From positions 1 to 7,185 of the forward strand of contig NZ_CAMKXG010000182.1 in NCBI RefSeq assembly GCF_946477055.1: a stretch of 7,185 bases of DNA, written 5' to 3'. The stretch is from Lonsdalea britannica (GTDB taxonomy: Bacteria; Pseudomonadota; Gammaproteobacteria; Enterobacterales; Enterobacteriaceae). Numbering within the stretch: the first letter of the stretch is position 1; every line of letters begins with the position of its first letter. Positions 6,536 to 7,185 of the stretch are shown here, piece by piece. Both the position numbers and the translations under genes were made by a program. A model generated the notes under the pieces. It saw only the letters and a list, made by a program, of their open reading frames with translations. It ran no database searches and was not told the DNA's origin.

Positions 6536-7185
6536 TTAGCGGTGATAAAGCGGCAACCAGATCGTCAACTGCAGGCCGCCGAGAGGGCTGGCGTCGGCCT
6601 TGACCCAGCCATGATGCTGCGAGATGGCCGTTTCGACGATCGCCAGTCCGAGGCCGGTTCCGCCGGATTCGCGGTCGCGGGCTTCATCGGTACGGTAGAA
6701 GGGACGGAAAATCTGTTCCCGGTCTTCCGGACTGACGCCCGGACCGTCATCGCCGACGATAATGGTGACGCCCTGACCGTCGACGGAGAACGAGACCTCG
6801 ATATGCGTTCTGGAGTAGCGCAGCGCGTTGCGGACCACGTTCTCCAGCGCGCTGTCGAGCGCGGATGGATTGCCGAACAGCGGCCATGGGCCGGGCGGCG
6901 ACAGCACGTCCAGCGTTTTGCCCATCTGCTCTGCTTCGAAGCTGGCGTCGTCCAGGACATCGCCCCACAGTTCGTCCGCTTTCAACGGCTCACGGTGCAG
7001 TTCATTCTTGTGCTGATTACGCGACAGCACCAGCAGATCGCCGATCATGCTGTCCAGACGCTGGGTCTCTGTTTCAATGCGGGTGAGTTCGTTGCTTTCG
7101 CCCTGCCTGCGACGCAGCAGCGCGCTCGATAGCTGCAGCCGGGTCAGCGGCGTACGCAGTTCGTGAGAGATGTCCGACAGCAGAC
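6536..7185 (-). CDS. cpxA: CpxA, envelope-stress sensor histidine kinase (N-terminal half outside window)
   Basis: This is the C-terminal 215 residues of the inner-membrane kinase/phosphatase that phosphorylates the response regulator CpxR upon misfolded-protein or surface stress in the envelope. The frame is open to the window edge. The DHp helix begins with SDISHELRTPLTRLQ, whose phosphoacceptor histidine is encoded at 7163-7165 (His248 in E. coli). The ATP-binding domain follows: N box ENVVRNALRYS, G1 box DDGPGV, F box IFRPFYR, and G2 box GGTGLGLAI, ending WLPLYHR. Match with E. coli CpxA (457 aa) is close throughout, for example FEAEQMGK and ARDRESGGTG. The periplasmic sensor, both membrane helices and HAMP lie beyond 7185, as would cpxR. 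The methionine at 7048 is internal. No residue needed for catalysis is missing in the visible part. Confidence 0.96.
   Translation of the reverse strand, partial: LLSDISHELRTPLTRLQLSSALLRRRQGESNELTRIETETQRLDSMIGDLLVLSRNQHKNELHREPLKADELWGDVLDDASFEAEQMGKTLDVLSPPGPWPLFGNPSALDSALENVVRNALRYSRTHIEVSFSVDGQGVTIIVGDDGPGVSPEDREQIFRPFYRTDEARDRESGGTGLGLAIVETAISQHHGWVKADASPLGGLQLTIWLPLYHR

Noticed and set aside
6542..7132. Open frame of 196 codons on the + strand opposite cpxA
   Set aside because: The - strand shows all kinase boxes of CpxA, so this is a shadow frame.

Overview
The window looks like a chromosomal segment of a GC-rich member of the Enterobacterales. UgpC, UgpQ, YhhA, TrmL and CpxA all read as close relatives of the Escherichia coli proteins. 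The gene order differs from that of E. coli K-12, and I judge a soft-rot type lineage (Dickeya, Brenneria, Pectobacterium or a neighbour) most likely. That placement is an inference from remembered synteny. There is no sign of phage, insertion sequences, CRISPR, tRNA or rRNA.

Left part, + strand (1-2531). The window opens inside ugpC, the ATPase of the glycerol-3-phosphate/glycerophosphodiester importer. Its stop overlaps the start of ugpQ, the cytoplasmic phosphodiesterase that releases glycerol-3-phosphate. After 180 bp with no gene comes a complete membrane transporter of the auxin efflux carrier (AEC) family, substrate unknown.

Middle (2541-3415). A small secreted glutamine-rich DUF2756 protein (yhhA) lies on the - strand, convergent with the transporter and divergent from trmL. 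The 131-bp yhhA-trmL gap must hold both promoters. trmL encodes the tRNA-Leu wobble 2'-O-methyltransferase.

Right part, - strand (3412-7185). Transcription runs right to left: the C-terminal half of cpxA (envelope-stress sensor kinase), a 200-bp gap, a 729-residue exported helical-repeat protein, then a 254-residue exported DUF3142 protein. The last two overlap by 31 bp and form a two-gene unit of unknown function. It sits directly downstream of cpxA and ends tail-to-tail with trmL.

The most interesting material is this uncharacterised exported pair and the 200-bp gap before it. The gap holds a perfect 12-bp palindrome placed inside a possible promoter, and a strong hairpin plus T-run that points against both flanking genes. 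I see no convincing evidence of a wholly new defence or mobile system here.
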